In this document: positions 9,769 to 18,117 of the stretch, piece after piece
How positions within the stretch are numbered: the first letter of the stretch is position 1
Layout: each line of letters begins with the position of its first letter
Source: Clostridium sp. CAG:253
GTDB taxonomy: Bacteria; Bacillota; Clostridia; Lachnospirales; Lachnospiraceae
Direction of reading: 5' to 3'
Length of the DNA stretch: 39,563 nucleotides
NCBI GenBank assembly: GCA_000436755.1
Contig: FR887337.1
Location: 58,367-97,929, forward strand
The notes under the pieces: generated by a model
What the model was told of the DNA's origin: nothing
Databases searched by the model: none
What the model saw: the letters and a program-made list of their open reading frames with translations, nothing else
Position numbers and translations under genes: made by a program

Positions 9769-10047
9769 ATGAGAATTGATGCATTAAATCAGGTAAGCCA
9801 GTTGTATCAGGCAAACAAACCTAAAAAGGTTTCAAAAGGCAAAGAGAACGATACAGCAGATAAGTTTGAAATATCACAGTCAGCAAAGGATTACCAGGTG
9901 GCAAAAGCAGCAGTCAGCGGATCATCTGACATAAGAGAAGAAAAGGTGGCTGAACTTAAAGAAGCTGTAGCGAGTGGTACTTACAATGTATCAGCAGCAG
10001 AGATTGCCGATAAGATGATAAGCAGATATTTTGATTCAATTTTTTAA
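9769..10047 (+). CDS. flgM: Anti-sigma-28 factor FlgM
   Basis: Small (92 residues) anti-sigma factor that holds sigma-28 inactive until it is exported through the finished hook-basal body. The conserved C-terminal sigma-binding half is clear: KFEISQSAKDYQVAK, then IREEKVAELKEAVASGTYNV and AAEIADKMISRY. The polar N-terminal half is probably disordered, as in the family. The start has GGTGGTGAT 6-14 bases before ATG. It has its own sigma-28 promoter, giving negative autoregulation. It is followed directly by flgN, the standard flgM-flgN-flgK-flgL order. Confidence 0.95.
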   Translation: MRIDALNQVSQLYQANKPKKVSKGKENDTADKFEISQSAKDYQVAKAAVSGSSDIREEKVAELKEAVASGTYNVSAAEIADKMISRYFDSIF

Positions 10048-10075
10048 ATAAGCCGGGGGCATTATATGTCTGGGC

Positions 10076-10609
10076 GTGAAAAAAGAGGAAAAAGATTTGG
10101 CTAGTTTAATGGATGAACTCCTCGAAGCATTGAGCGAGGAAAGAGATATTTATGAACAGCTTGCGCCGATATCAGAGAGAAAGACAAAGGTGCTTATAAA
10201 AGAAGACCTTGAAGAACTCAAAAAGATAACGGACGAGGAGCAGCTTCTTGTTGACAAGGTGAGTATCATTGACAGGAAAAGAGAAAAGGTTATAAAGAAT
10301 ATCAGTGTGGTTTTAAATAAAGATCCAAAGGAATTGGATTTGGCAACACTCGGAACTATACTGTGCAAGCAGCCTGAGGAAAGAAAAAAACTGAATCAGC
10401 TTCATGATTCATTGAAGAAAGTTATGAACAGGCTTGTCGTTGCAAATGAACAAAATAAAGAACTTATAGAAAATTCCCTAGGAATGATAGAGTTCAATAT
10501 GAACTATATTAAAAGCACAAGGATGTCGCCGGGAAATAACAATTATAATCGTAACGCCGCTACGAGTTACACAGATTCAGACAGAGGCGGATTTGATGCA
10601 AAACAGTGA
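10076..10609 (+). CDS. flgN: FlgN-type export chaperone for hook-associated proteins
   Basis: 177-residue, mostly helical coiled-coil protein with an acidic N terminus and heptad-like Leu/Ile through residue 135. It has the FlgN pattern LMDELLEALSEERDIYEQL and then EQNKELIENSLGMIEFNMNY. In the cytosol it should bind the C-terminal D0 helices of FlgK and FlgL before export. Position right after flgM and before flgK supports this. The polar tail (GNNNYNRNAATSY) is typical. The GTG start is uncertain: the ribosome site is poor, and an in-frame ATG at 10109 would give 166 residues. A large terminator-like hairpin lies just downstream. Confidence 0.87.
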   Translation: MKKEEKDLASLMDELLEALSEERDIYEQLAPISERKTKVLIKEDLEELKKITDEEQLLVDKVSIIDRKREKVIKNISVVLNKDPKELDLATLGTILCKQPEERKKLNQLHDSLKKVMNRLVVANEQNKELIENSLGMIEFNMNYIKSTRMSPGNNNYNRNAATSYTDSDRGGFDAKQ

Positions 10610-10629
10610 TTATATGTTATACATTAAAC

Positions 10630-10698
10630 AAAGAATGTATAGCGTATAGTCATAAGCGTCAGGAAAGATTATGGTTATACGGTGTACATTCTTTTTTT
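10630..10698 (+). terminator. Long terminator-like hairpin between flgN and flgK
   Basis: The 26-base arm at 10630-10655 pairs almost fully (few mismatches, several G-U) with 10669-10694, around a 13-base loop (GCGTCAGGAAAGA). Seven consecutive T follow (10692-10698). It is strong enough to stop transcription inside the expected flgMN-flgKL operon. The loop contains AGGA, so an attenuator bound by CsrA is possible but unproven. Confidence 0.8.
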
Positions 10699-10794
10699 GA
10701 TTTATGTGATGCAAGAGTCAAAAACAGATAGCAATCTGTGGCATCATCATTTATATGTGATTTGACAGAGTTCATAAAATATGGAGGAAGAAAG

Positions 10795-12771
10795 ATGAGC
10801 TTATTTACAAGTTTACAAAATGGGGTTTCAGGTCTGAATGCTGCGTCGGCGGGGCTTAACACGACTTCGCACAACCTTGCCAACACAAAAACGGCGGGAT
10901 ATACGAGACAGCAGAACATTCAGAAAGATATGTATTATCAGACATTCAAAGTTACAAACAATGCAACTATGAAAGTGGGTATGGGAACGTATGTGGCGGA
11001 TGTACGTCAGATAAGAGACATGTTCCTTGATAAAGAGTACAGACTTCAGGTCAGCAGACAGAGTTTTTATGAGAAACAGGTTGAATGTGAGCAGGAAGTA
11101 GAAGATATATTTGGTGAAACGGAAGGCGTAGAATTCAGAAATTCGATGGAAAGCATATGGGAGGCAGTCCAGAACCTTTCAACAAATCCTGAGAGTGTTG
11201 TAAACAGACAGCTTTTTATAGCACAGTGTGAGTCGTTTATAGAGACGGCTAAAAATGCCTACAATGCAATTACTAAGTATCAGACGGGTCTGAACAATGA
11301 GGTTGCAAAGCAGGTAAAAGAGATAAACAGCATAGCAGATCAGATTGCAGATTTGAACAAAGTAATAGCTGAAAAGGAAGCAGCCGGAATAGAAAATGCA
11401 AATGACTACAGAGACCAGAGAAATCTTCTTATGGATAAACTTGCCGGTTATACATATTATACATACAACGAAGATGTAGACGGAAAAGTACAGATATATA
11501 TAGATGATGCACCACTTGTTATTGAGACAAAATCATTCCATATGAAAACAGAAAGTGCCACACAGACAGGCATGTACAATGTAGTATGGGAAGACAGTGG
11601 ATTTGGAGAGGTTTACAATACAGACGAAGCGTATTCGACAGCCAAAAAGACAGATACAGGTTCGCTCCTCGGTATACTTACGGCGAGAGGAAAGAAGAAC
11701 GCCGTATATAGTGATATACCACAGCAGCCTGACCCAAATGACACGAAGTATCAGAAAACAGATGGCTCTTTCAATCAGGATTTATATGATGAAGATTACG
11801 GCAAATATAAGGATAAAGTAGAACTCTACAACAATACTACAGGAAATTCAATCCTCACACAGGCAGAAGCACAATTTGATTTGCTTATACATGGCGTTGT
11901 CACTATGCTCAATGACATCTTTTGCCCGAATGTTAAGGATGACAGCGGAAGCAGCAAAATACAGTTCAACACAGCTGTGGAGGGAACTACGAAAGATGAA
12001 GTCGGAAACGATATTACATTTAAGCTTGATGCGACAAAGAAATATAAGATACTTGATGTGAAGAACACACCTGTGGGAGCAGATGATGATGAAACAATAG
12101 GAACAGAGCTTTTTACAAGAACAGGTTCATCAAGATATACAAAAATCACACTTACCGGTCAGGTATACGCAGACAATTATACAGATGAGGATGGAAATCA
12201 AATCGGACTTGCAAAAGACAATGGAGACGGAACATTTACACTTTATGTCTACAATGAAGAAAATGTTACCATTGAGAAAGGTACAGATGGCAAATATACA
12301 TATGTTGAACATGGTGATGATTATACTGAAAAGACTTCAATGTATACAATCACGAATCTTCAGATAAATCCGGATATACTTGCTGACTATTCACTTTTAC
12401 CTATAAAAGCAAATTCAGCAGGCGGTGATTCGGGAGCATATGCACAGGAAATATACAAAGAGATACTTACAGCCTGGAAGTCAGATTTTGCGGTACTCGA
12501 CCCTAATACTAAGACATCATACACATATGATGAGTATTACAATGAGATGATAGGAAATTTCGGATCAAAGGGAAAAGTATGGCAGACTGTAGTAGATAAT
12601 CAGGAAAAACTTGCCCAGGAGGTTGAGAGTAAGAGACAACAGGTGTCAGGAGTATCGACAGATGAAGAGCTTACAAGTCTTCTGACATATCAGCATGCAT
12701 ACAATGCAGCATCAAGATACATAAACGTAGTAAACCAGATGCTTGAACACTTGATAGAGAGACTCGGATAA
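10795..12771 (+). CDS. flgK: Flagellar hook-associated protein 1
   Basis: Hook-filament junction protein, 658 residues, larger than the about 550 of enterobacteria. The N-terminal D0 rod motif is SLFTSLQNGVSGLNAASAGL then SHNLANTKTAGYTRQQ. The C-terminal D0 helix is LTYQHAYNAASRYINVVNQM. N- and C-terminal helices pair in the exported protein, with the variable region (about 270-520) in between on the outside. The ATG follows GGAGGAAGAAAG; the earlier in-frame start (10738) falls in leader hairpins. It is 186 bases after flgN, beyond a strong hairpin, and 27 bases before a second FlgK-like gene. It is exported by the flagellar type III system and has no signal peptide. Confidence 0.94.
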   Translation: MSLFTSLQNGVSGLNAASAGLNTTSHNLANTKTAGYTRQQNIQKDMYYQTFKVTNNATMKVGMGTYVADVRQIRDMFLDKEYRLQVSRQSFYEKQVECEQEVEDIFGETEGVEFRNSMESIWEAVQNLSTNPESVVNRQLFIAQCESFIETAKNAYNAITKYQTGLNNEVAKQVKEINSIADQIADLNKVIAEKEAAGIENANDYRDQRNLLMDKLAGYTYYTYNEDVDGKVQIYIDDAPLVIETKSFHMKTESATQTGMYNVVWEDSGFGEVYNTDEAYSTAKKTDTGSLLGILTARGKKNAVYSDIPQQPDPNDTKYQKTDGSFNQDLYDEDYGKYKDKVELYNNTTGNSILTQAEAQFDLLIHGVVTMLNDIFCPNVKDDSGSSKIQFNTAVEGTTKDEVGNDITFKLDATKKYKILDVKNTPVGADDDETIGTELFTRTGSSRYTKITLTGQVYADNYTDEDGNQIGLAKDNGDGTFTLYVYNEENVTIEKGTDGKYTYVEHGDDYTEKTSMYTITNLQINPDILADYSLLPIKANSAGGDSGAYAQEIYKEILTAWKSDFAVLDPNTKTSYTYDEYYNEMIGNFGSKGKVWQTVVDNQEKLAQEVESKRQQVSGVSTDEELTSLLTYQHAYNAASRYINVVNQMLEHLIERLG

Positions 12772-12798
12772 AAACGAAAAATTCATTGGAGGTAGAAT

Positions 12799-14952
12799 AT
12801 GGCATCAACATTTTTTGGACTAAATATAGCTGTATCCGGAATGAATACATATAATGCCGTGCTCAACACAACAGCACACAATATATCAAATACAAAAACA
12901 GCCGGATATTCAAAGCAGGTAGTAAATCAGCAGGCTAAGAAAGCATTATCCCTTAAAACATCTTTTGGAATGCAGGGAACAGGTGTAGAAGTTACTGAAA
13001 TAGTAAACACAAGAGATTCATATTATGATTATAAGTACAGAAAGAGTACAACAACACTCGGATATTATGATACAGCCAAATATTATATGAGCAGTATTGA
13101 AGATTATCTTTATGTAAAAGATGAAAAGAGCGGTGGACTTTCAACATCTTTAGATTCATTCTTCAAATCACTCATAAATATGACAACAGATTCGACAGAC
13201 ACCACAAAGAGAGCTGAAACAGCAGGTTATGCAGATGCACTTGGAGAATATGCAAGAAAAATGTCAACAAATCTTCAGACACTCCAGAATGACATAAACA
13301 CTGAGATAAGTTCAACAGTCAAACAGATAAATGCGTATGCAGAACAGCTTGCAGCACTTACAAAGCAGATAAACTCACTTGAGGTATATGGAAACCAGGC
13401 AAATGACCTTCGTGACCAGAGAGCGAGAATATTGGATGAGTTGTCACAGCTTGCAGATGTTGAAGTGACAGAAAAAAATCCTGAAACAGGAAGCGGACTT
13501 CATCAGTACATAGTTGCACTTGGCGGAAATATACTTGTAGATACTTACAATTACAAAACAATATCAGTAGAAGCATCTAAGACAAAGGATAATCAGTGCG
13601 ATAATCAGGGACTTTACGGACTTAAATGGAGTGACGGACAGTCATTTAATATAAGAAATACAGTACTCGGCGGAAAGCTTCAGGCATTGTTTGAACTCAG
13701 AGACGGAAATAACGGAGAAAACTTTACGGCAAAGCTTACAAACAATGGTAATGGTTCATGTATAGGAACAAAAAATAACAAATCAACAATCACATTATCA
13801 GCAAAATCAGTAAGCGGAGCAAACAACTGCGATTTAGCAAAATTAAGCATACCGGAAGCGAATGCATGCCTTACTATAGCCGGAAAAGATTATAAATATG
13901 ATTCATTTGAAGTAACAGTAGGAATTGACGGAACATATACATACACATTTACATTATCGGAACCGCTGGAAGAAGCAGATAAGAAAAACATAAAGACAGC
14001 ATTCGATAATAGCGAGTCTGCATCGATAGGAGATTCGGTAGACTTTAGAGGAATACCTTATTATATGTCACAGTTAAATGAGTTTATCAGAACATTCTCA
14101 GCAAATGTAAACCAGCTTCAGAATGCCGGTTATGACATGGATAATAATAAAGGTGTAGATTTGTTTGTCGGACTTGATAGTCAGACAGATAAGCAGATGA
14201 ACATGATTGAGCTTATCAGAAACACAAAAGACGGATATTATTATTTGAATGGAAGCAAGGTATTTTCAGGAAAAGTTACAGGAGGAACAACAGATGCTCC
14301 GAAGGCAGCAGCCGGCTCAGACCTTGAATCATATCTTACAAACAATGAATATACAATAAAAGGAAAATCTGAAACAGCAGTCAGTGCAAATGGTATAAGC
14401 GGAAAGAAATATACACTCTTAGATAAAAATGGGGAAGAAGCAGAAACGATATTTGTACCGGATGACTCTAAAAATGTATTTACTTTCAGTTCATCAACAA
14501 AAGAAAGTACGGATGGTAATATTTATTCTTCTTATTATAATGTCACCGCAGCACGTTTTCAGGCAAATAAGGATGTTGTAAAGGATGGAAGACTTATAGC
14601 AGCCGCTAAGTATTCACAGGACAAGACAGGTATATCAGAGTCGGGAAATCTTGATAAACTTGTAGCATTGCAGAATGACCAGAATATATTTAAGCAGGGA
14701 ACACCGACAGCTTTCCTTCAGATAATGACAGCAACAGTCGGAGTAGATTCAAATAAGATAGTGGCAGCAACAACAAACTCTGAAAATATACAAAAAGCGA
14801 TTGAGAACAGAAGACTTTCGGTAATGGGCGTTGATGAGGATGAGGAAGGACAGAACCTTATAATTACGCAGAATTTGTTAAATGCGCAGTACAGAGTGAT
14901 TTCAGTAATGAATGAAGTGCTTGACAAACTTATAAATCAGACAGGTGTATAA
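12799..14952 (+). CDS. Second FlgK-like hook-associated protein
   Basis: 717 residues with FlgK architecture. The N-terminal rod is FFGLNIAVSGMNTYNAVLNT then AHNISNTKTAGYSKQVV; the C terminus is LITQNLLNAQYRVISVMNEV. It has the same ends as the gene before it but a different middle, including a Thr/Ser/Asn-rich insert about 305-420 and another about 480-590. A tandem FlgK paralog is unusual: it may form a second junction ring, replace the first in some conditions, or interact with a different filament. It has a ribosome site (TTGGAGGTAG) and is co-transcribed with the first copy. A FlgE/FlgF-type rod or hook protein is less likely because of the length and C-terminal motif. Confidence 0.88.
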   Translation: MASTFFGLNIAVSGMNTYNAVLNTTAHNISNTKTAGYSKQVVNQQAKKALSLKTSFGMQGTGVEVTEIVNTRDSYYDYKYRKSTTTLGYYDTAKYYMSSIEDYLYVKDEKSGGLSTSLDSFFKSLINMTTDSTDTTKRAETAGYADALGEYARKMSTNLQTLQNDINTEISSTVKQINAYAEQLAALTKQINSLEVYGNQANDLRDQRARILDELSQLADVEVTEKNPETGSGLHQYIVALGGNILVDTYNYKTISVEASKTKDNQCDNQGLYGLKWSDGQSFNIRNTVLGGKLQALFELRDGNNGENFTAKLTNNGNGSCIGTKNNKSTITLSAKSVSGANNCDLAKLSIPEANACLTIAGKDYKYDSFEVTVGIDGTYTYTFTLSEPLEEADKKNIKTAFDNSESASIGDSVDFRGIPYYMSQLNEFIRTFSANVNQLQNAGYDMDNNKGVDLFVGLDSQTDKQMNMIELIRNTKDGYYYLNGSKVFSGKVTGGTTDAPKAAAGSDLESYLTNNEYTIKGKSETAVSANGISGKKYTLLDKNGEEAETIFVPDDSKNVFTFSSSTKESTDGNIYSSYYNVTAARFQANKDVVKDGRLIAAAKYSQDKTGISESGNLDKLVALQNDQNIFKQGTPTAFLQIMTATVGVDSNKIVAATTNSENIQKAIENRRLSVMGVDEDEEGQNLIITQNLLNAQYRVISVMNEVLDKLINQTGV

Positions 14953-15040
14953 AATACCAAATCTTCGATTTGGTATTAAAAAAAGGCAAAGACAGCCTTT
15001 TCAAGAACGTATATAAAAAAACAAAGACAGCCTTTTTCAA
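14953..15040 (+). terminator. Hairpin cluster after the second flgK-like gene
   Basis: Three elements are seen. (1) A perfect 11-bp inverted repeat AATACCAAATC / GATTTGGTATT at 14953-14977 with a TTC loop. (2) AAAAGGC / GCCTTTT at 14981-15001, a short terminator-like hairpin. (3) A partial second copy, CAAAGACAGCCTTTTTCAA at 15022-15040, which repeats 14987-15005 almost exactly but has lost the left arm. The T tracts are short, so termination is probably partial. Confidence 0.55.
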
Positions 15041-15124
15041 AAATATCTGGCAAAAAAGACGAAGAAAATTTTTTGAATTACCACAATAATACAGGGCTTG
15101 ATAGTTTATAGAAGGGGGATTGAC

Positions 15125-16684
15125 ATGAGAGTAACGAATTCCATGATTTCAAATAGTGCTTCGGCACATATTACAAATGCAAAAAACAGTCTTTTGAAAT
15201 ATTCTGAGCAGTATACGACACAGAAAAAGATACAGAGGCCTTCAGATGATCCGACAGTTGCTGTTCGTTCTTTGAAGCTTCGTACTACATATTCTCAGCT
15301 TACACAGTATGCCGAGAAGAATGTAAAAGATGCAATGAGCTGGATGAACACAACAGAAACAGCACTTTCAAACATATCAAAGAAATTTGATAATATGAAA
15401 TCATATCTGAACCAGGGAGCAAATGATTATCTTAAAGCAGATGACAGAAAGTCAGTATTAACAACACTTCAGCAGTATGTAAATTCTATTTTTGAGGATG
15501 AGGCAAATACAGATTATTCGGGAAGATATGTATTTACAGGTTATCGTACGGATACATCACTTTTATTCCCTGAGAATACAGACAAACTTTCATATCAGAT
15601 AAAAGAAAACTTTTCATATGATTCATTTGACAATATAACTGTAATAACAGGTGGAGCGAATTATGACTCTACTATAGCAAACGGTCAGCAATATACAGAT
15701 AAAACAGCAAAGAAAAATGAAGTATATCAGTTAAGACTTGCATATGATAACTGTTCAAAAGATGCATTCGCACAGGCAGGCACCAATGGTACAAGCATAG
15801 CCATATCGTTCACATATAAAGACCAGACTACAGGTAAAGATACGACAGAAGTTTATGCAGCGGCAGGCTATAATGGAACACCGGCGGCAAAAGGAAATAT
15901 CATTACACGTTCATCAACAGATACAGATGCATATAAAGTAGGTGACAATGAAATCGTTTATCTTTATGATACAGGAGAAGTTCTTGTCGGTAAAACAAAA
16001 TATGCAGACATTCAGACAAAGCAGGCAGATTTCAGTGTTACATATGTTAAAAATGATTTTGAAAAGAATGACATAAGACCTGAGATGTATTTTAAATGTA
16101 CGGCATATGACTCAGTAAACAACAAAACAACAGATTATGCAGATCCAAGTAATCAGGAGATTGAATATGAGATAAACTATAGTCAGAACATAATCGTAAA
16201 CACACAGGCGAAAGATGCGATAAGCACGGATATCTACAGAATGGTAGACTATATTTCCAAAACAGTGAAATATGTCGATGAAGTAGAGACAAAGATTGAT
16301 GAAGTAGATAAAATGATATCAAATACAACAGATAAAGATAAACTTGCGACATTAAACAGTCTTAAAACATCGCTTGAGACAGAAAGAGATCTTCGCTCTA
16401 AGGTAATGACAGATGCCTTTGGAATGGGACTTACGATGATAGACGAGGCAGGCCAGCAGGTCAGCGTTGCAACATCGGAACTTGGAGCAAAATACAACAG
16501 AGCACAGCTCACATACAATAAGCTTCTCGATGAACAGACAGATTCAGAAGACAAGCTTTCTGAAAATGAGGACGTAAGCCTTACTGATGTATACATAAAT
16601 CTTACACAGGCAGACAACCTTTATCAGGCATCATTGTCTGCGACAGCTAAGATACTTGGAAATTCACTTCTTAATTATATTTAA
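15125..16684 (+). CDS. flgL: Flagellar hook-associated protein 3
   Basis: Second hook-filament junction protein, 519 residues (enterobacterial about 317), with a large inserted outer domain. The N-terminal signature is MRVTNSMISNSASAHITNA, then KKIQRPSDDPTVAVRSLKLR, close to flagellin and FlgL. The C terminus is LTQADNLYQASLSATAKILG then NSLLNYI. The insert (about 160-370) has beta-rich, Thr/Asp-rich sequence typical of surface-exposed domains. The start has AGAAGGGGGATTGAC before ATG; an in-frame upstream start at 15098 is less good. It belongs to the flgK operon but lies after a hairpin cluster. Exported by the flagellar apparatus. Confidence 0.92.
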   Translation: MRVTNSMISNSASAHITNAKNSLLKYSEQYTTQKKIQRPSDDPTVAVRSLKLRTTYSQLTQYAEKNVKDAMSWMNTTETALSNISKKFDNMKSYLNQGANDYLKADDRKSVLTTLQQYVNSIFEDEANTDYSGRYVFTGYRTDTSLLFPENTDKLSYQIKENFSYDSFDNITVITGGANYDSTIANGQQYTDKTAKKNEVYQLRLAYDNCSKDAFAQAGTNGTSIAISFTYKDQTTGKDTTEVYAAAGYNGTPAAKGNIITRSSTDTDAYKVGDNEIVYLYDTGEVLVGKTKYADIQTKQADFSVTYVKNDFEKNDIRPEMYFKCTAYDSVNNKTTDYADPSNQEIEYEINYSQNIIVNTQAKDAISTDIYRMVDYISKTVKYVDEVETKIDEVDKMISNTTDKDKLATLNSLKTSLETERDLRSKVMTDAFGMGLTMIDEAGQQVSVATSELGAKYNRAQLTYNKLLDEQTDSEDKLSENEDVSLTDVYINLTQADNLYQASLSATAKILGNSLLNYI

Positions 16685-16704
16685 ATAGATCATAACAGAT
16701 GGAA

Positions 16705-16750
16705 AGGATGCCGGATGTGATGAATAGAAGTTCATTGCTTCCGGTATTCT
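16705..16750 (+). promoter_or_regulatory. Structured leader hairpin just before fliW
   Basis: AGGATGCCGGA (16705-16715) pairs with TCCGGTATTCT (16740-16750) over 11 bp including G-U pairs. An inner ATGAA/TTCAT stem (16720-16735) forms inside the loop. There is no T tract, so this is not a terminator. It ends about 12 bases before the GGAGG of fliW. GGA triplets (16701, 16706, 16713, and in the Shine-Dalgarno) could be CsrA contacts, though two lie in the stem. Confidence 0.5.
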
Positions 16751-16771
16751 AAATTCAGAACGGAGGTTTGT

Positions 16772-17212
16772 ATGAAAATAGATACAAAATATTTCGGTGA
16801 AATAGAGATTGGAAAAGACAAGCTCATTCATTTTGAAAACGGTATTATGGGGTTTGAGGAATACAAGGATTTTACTATTCTTTATGACAGCGAAGCAGAG
16901 AAAAAGCCGTTTTTTTCATGGCTTCAGTGCGTGACTGAGAAAGGGCTTGCTTTTCCGGTCGTCAATCCTTTAAATGTGATAAAAGACTATAATCCCATAG
17001 TGGAAGAAGCACTTCTTGAACCACTCGGGGAACTCAAAGATGAAGATATCGTACTTCTTGTATTTGCAACAATACCAAAAGATATAAAAGAAACATCAGT
17101 TAATATGAAAGCACCTATTATAGTAAATGCAGCAAACGGCAAGGCTATACAGGTGATACTTGAAAAAGGTGATTATAAGATTAAGCATAAAATCATAGAA
17201 GATATAAAGTAA
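16772..17212 (+). CDS. fliW: Flagellar assembly factor FliW
   Basis: 146-residue cytosolic protein. In Bacillus, FliW binds flagellin, and when flagellin is exported the freed FliW binds CsrA and lifts its block on flagellin translation. Family motifs are GEIEIGKDKLIHFENGIMGF then EYKDF (start) and PVVNPLNVIKDY, DIVLLVFATIP and MKAPIIVNAANGKAIQVIL. The length is normal. The ATG follows ACGGAGGTTTGT. It lies 25 bases before csrA, the conserved fliW-csrA pair, between flgL and flaG. A hairpin leader precedes it. Confidence 0.96.
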   Translation: MKIDTKYFGEIEIGKDKLIHFENGIMGFEEYKDFTILYDSEAEKKPFFSWLQCVTEKGLAFPVVNPLNVIKDYNPIVEEALLEPLGELKDEDIVLLVFATIPKDIKETSVNMKAPIIVNAANGKAIQVILEKGDYKIKHKIIEDIK

Positions 17213-17237
17213 TTATTGAGTAAGAATGGAGGAAAGC

Positions 17238-17468
17238 ATGTTAGCGTTAGCGAGAAAAATAAATCAGTCTATTATGATAGGCAATGATATCGAGATAACA
17301 TTGCTTGAAATAAAAGGTGACCAGGTGAAAATAGGAATAAATGCACCGAAATCAGTACCTATATATAGAAAAGAAATATATGTACAGATACAGGACGAAA
17401 ACAAAAAAGCCTCAGAGGGAGAGGTTGATTTAGGTACATTAAATAAGTTATTTTCAGGCAAAGCCTAA
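17238..17468 (+). CDS. csrA: Carbon storage regulator, RNA-binding translational repressor
   Basis: 76 residues. The conserved core is MLALARKINQSIMIGNDIEI and QVKIGINAPKSVPIYRKEIY. The RNA-binding arginine of the VxRxEI motif is kept (YRKEI). A 15-residue acidic tail extends beyond the E. coli length, as in FliW-regulated CsrA proteins. The protein is a domain-swapped dimer that binds GGA motifs in hairpin loops and Shine-Dalgarno sites. The start is the ATG after ATGGAGGAAAGC; the ATG at 17226 is part of the ribosome site. Its stop codon TAA forms part of the -35 element of the next promoter. Likely targets here are the fliC leader and other GGA-loop leaders of this window. Confidence 0.96.
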   Translation: MLALARKINQSIMIGNDIEITLLEIKGDQVKIGINAPKSVPIYRKEIYVQIQDENKKASEGEVDLGTLNKLFSGKA

Positions 17469-17492
17469 AAAAATATGTATATTTGCCGATAT
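17466..17492 (+). promoter_or_regulatory. Sigma-28 promoter of the flaG-fliD unit
   Basis: TAAA (17466-17469), 15 bases, GCCGATAT (17485-17492): an exact match to the Bacillus SigD consensus. The -35 overlaps the csrA stop codon. Confidence 0.92.
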
Positions 17493-17510
17493 AAAGGATA
17501 AAGTAGATAG

Positions 17511-17555
17511 TTTCCTTAGAATGTTATAAATGGATTTTGAAGCACTTTAAGGAAA
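17511..17555 (+). promoter_or_regulatory. Long-range stem in the flaG leader
   Basis: TTTCCTTA (17511-17518) can pair with TAAGGAAA (17548-17555). GGA triplets occur in the right arm, at 17499, at 17577 and in the Shine-Dalgarno (ACGGAGGTG). A CsrA role is possible; the stem itself could be chance in AT-rich DNA. Confidence 0.35.
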
Positions 17556-17606
17556 AGTATCATGTAAAAGTAACAGGAAAATGAAAATCACACGGAGGTG
17601 TATATT

Positions 17607-18038
17607 ATGGAAATAGAATCAGTAAAGTCAGTAGGAAAAGCAAACTCTGGAGCAGCATATGTGCCGGTTTCAATGTCAGATGATGAAAATAATTTTGTCA
17701 AGACAGTAGATGAAACGCAAAAGGATAGTAAAATAGACAAGGATGATAAAGATTTCAAGAATCCTGGTCAGAAAAATGAGAATGCGGAAAATGGCATAGA
17801 AAATAAGAGAGTTGCTCAGAGTACCATAGACAATACTATATCAGAGACAAATTCAAAGATAAAGATGTCAAATACCCAGCTTAAGTACTCGATTGATGAT
17901 GAGACACAGCGTATATCTATAAAGATTATTGATAAGGATACAGACAAGGTTATACGCGAGGTTCCACCTGAAGAGACACTTGAAGCTATTAAAAAGATAT
18001 GGGAGATTGCAGGTATTATAGTAGATGAAAAGAGATAG
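17607..18038 (+). CDS. flaG: FlaG family flagellar protein
   Basis: 143 residues. The conserved C-terminal FlaG domain is clear: SNTQLKYSIDDETQRISIKI, then DKVIREVPPEETLEAIKKIW. The N-terminal half is acidic/Lys-rich, low complexity and probably disordered. FlaG proteins affect filament length; the mechanism is not settled. It precedes fliD directly, the standard flaG-fliD-fliS order. It is transcribed from the perfect sigma-28 promoter 115 bases upstream. The ATG follows ACGGAGGTGTATATT. A short AGCTGC/GCAGCT hairpin (18037-18059) overlaps its stop codon. Confidence 0.93.
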   Translation: MEIESVKSVGKANSGAAYVPVSMSDDENNFVKTVDETQKDSKIDKDDKDFKNPGQKNENAENGIENKRVAQSTIDNTISETNSKIKMSNTQLKYSIDDETQRISIKIIDKDTDKVIREVPPEETLEAIKKIWEIAGIIVDEKR

Positions 18039-18117
18039 CTGCAAAAAATAGAAGCAGCTTTAACAGCAAGAATTTGTTCAGATATGTATAAGAGGATAAA
18101 GACAGGAGGAAATTATT

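Noticed and set aside
10738..10794. Upstream in-frame start for flgK
   Set aside because: It lies in leader stems, and the family N terminus (MSLFTSLQNG) starts at 10795 after GGAGGAAG.
14953..14977. Perfect 11-bp hairpin as a rho-independent terminator
   Set aside because: No T tract follows on either strand; A residues follow on the + strand. Kept only as part of a hairpin cluster.
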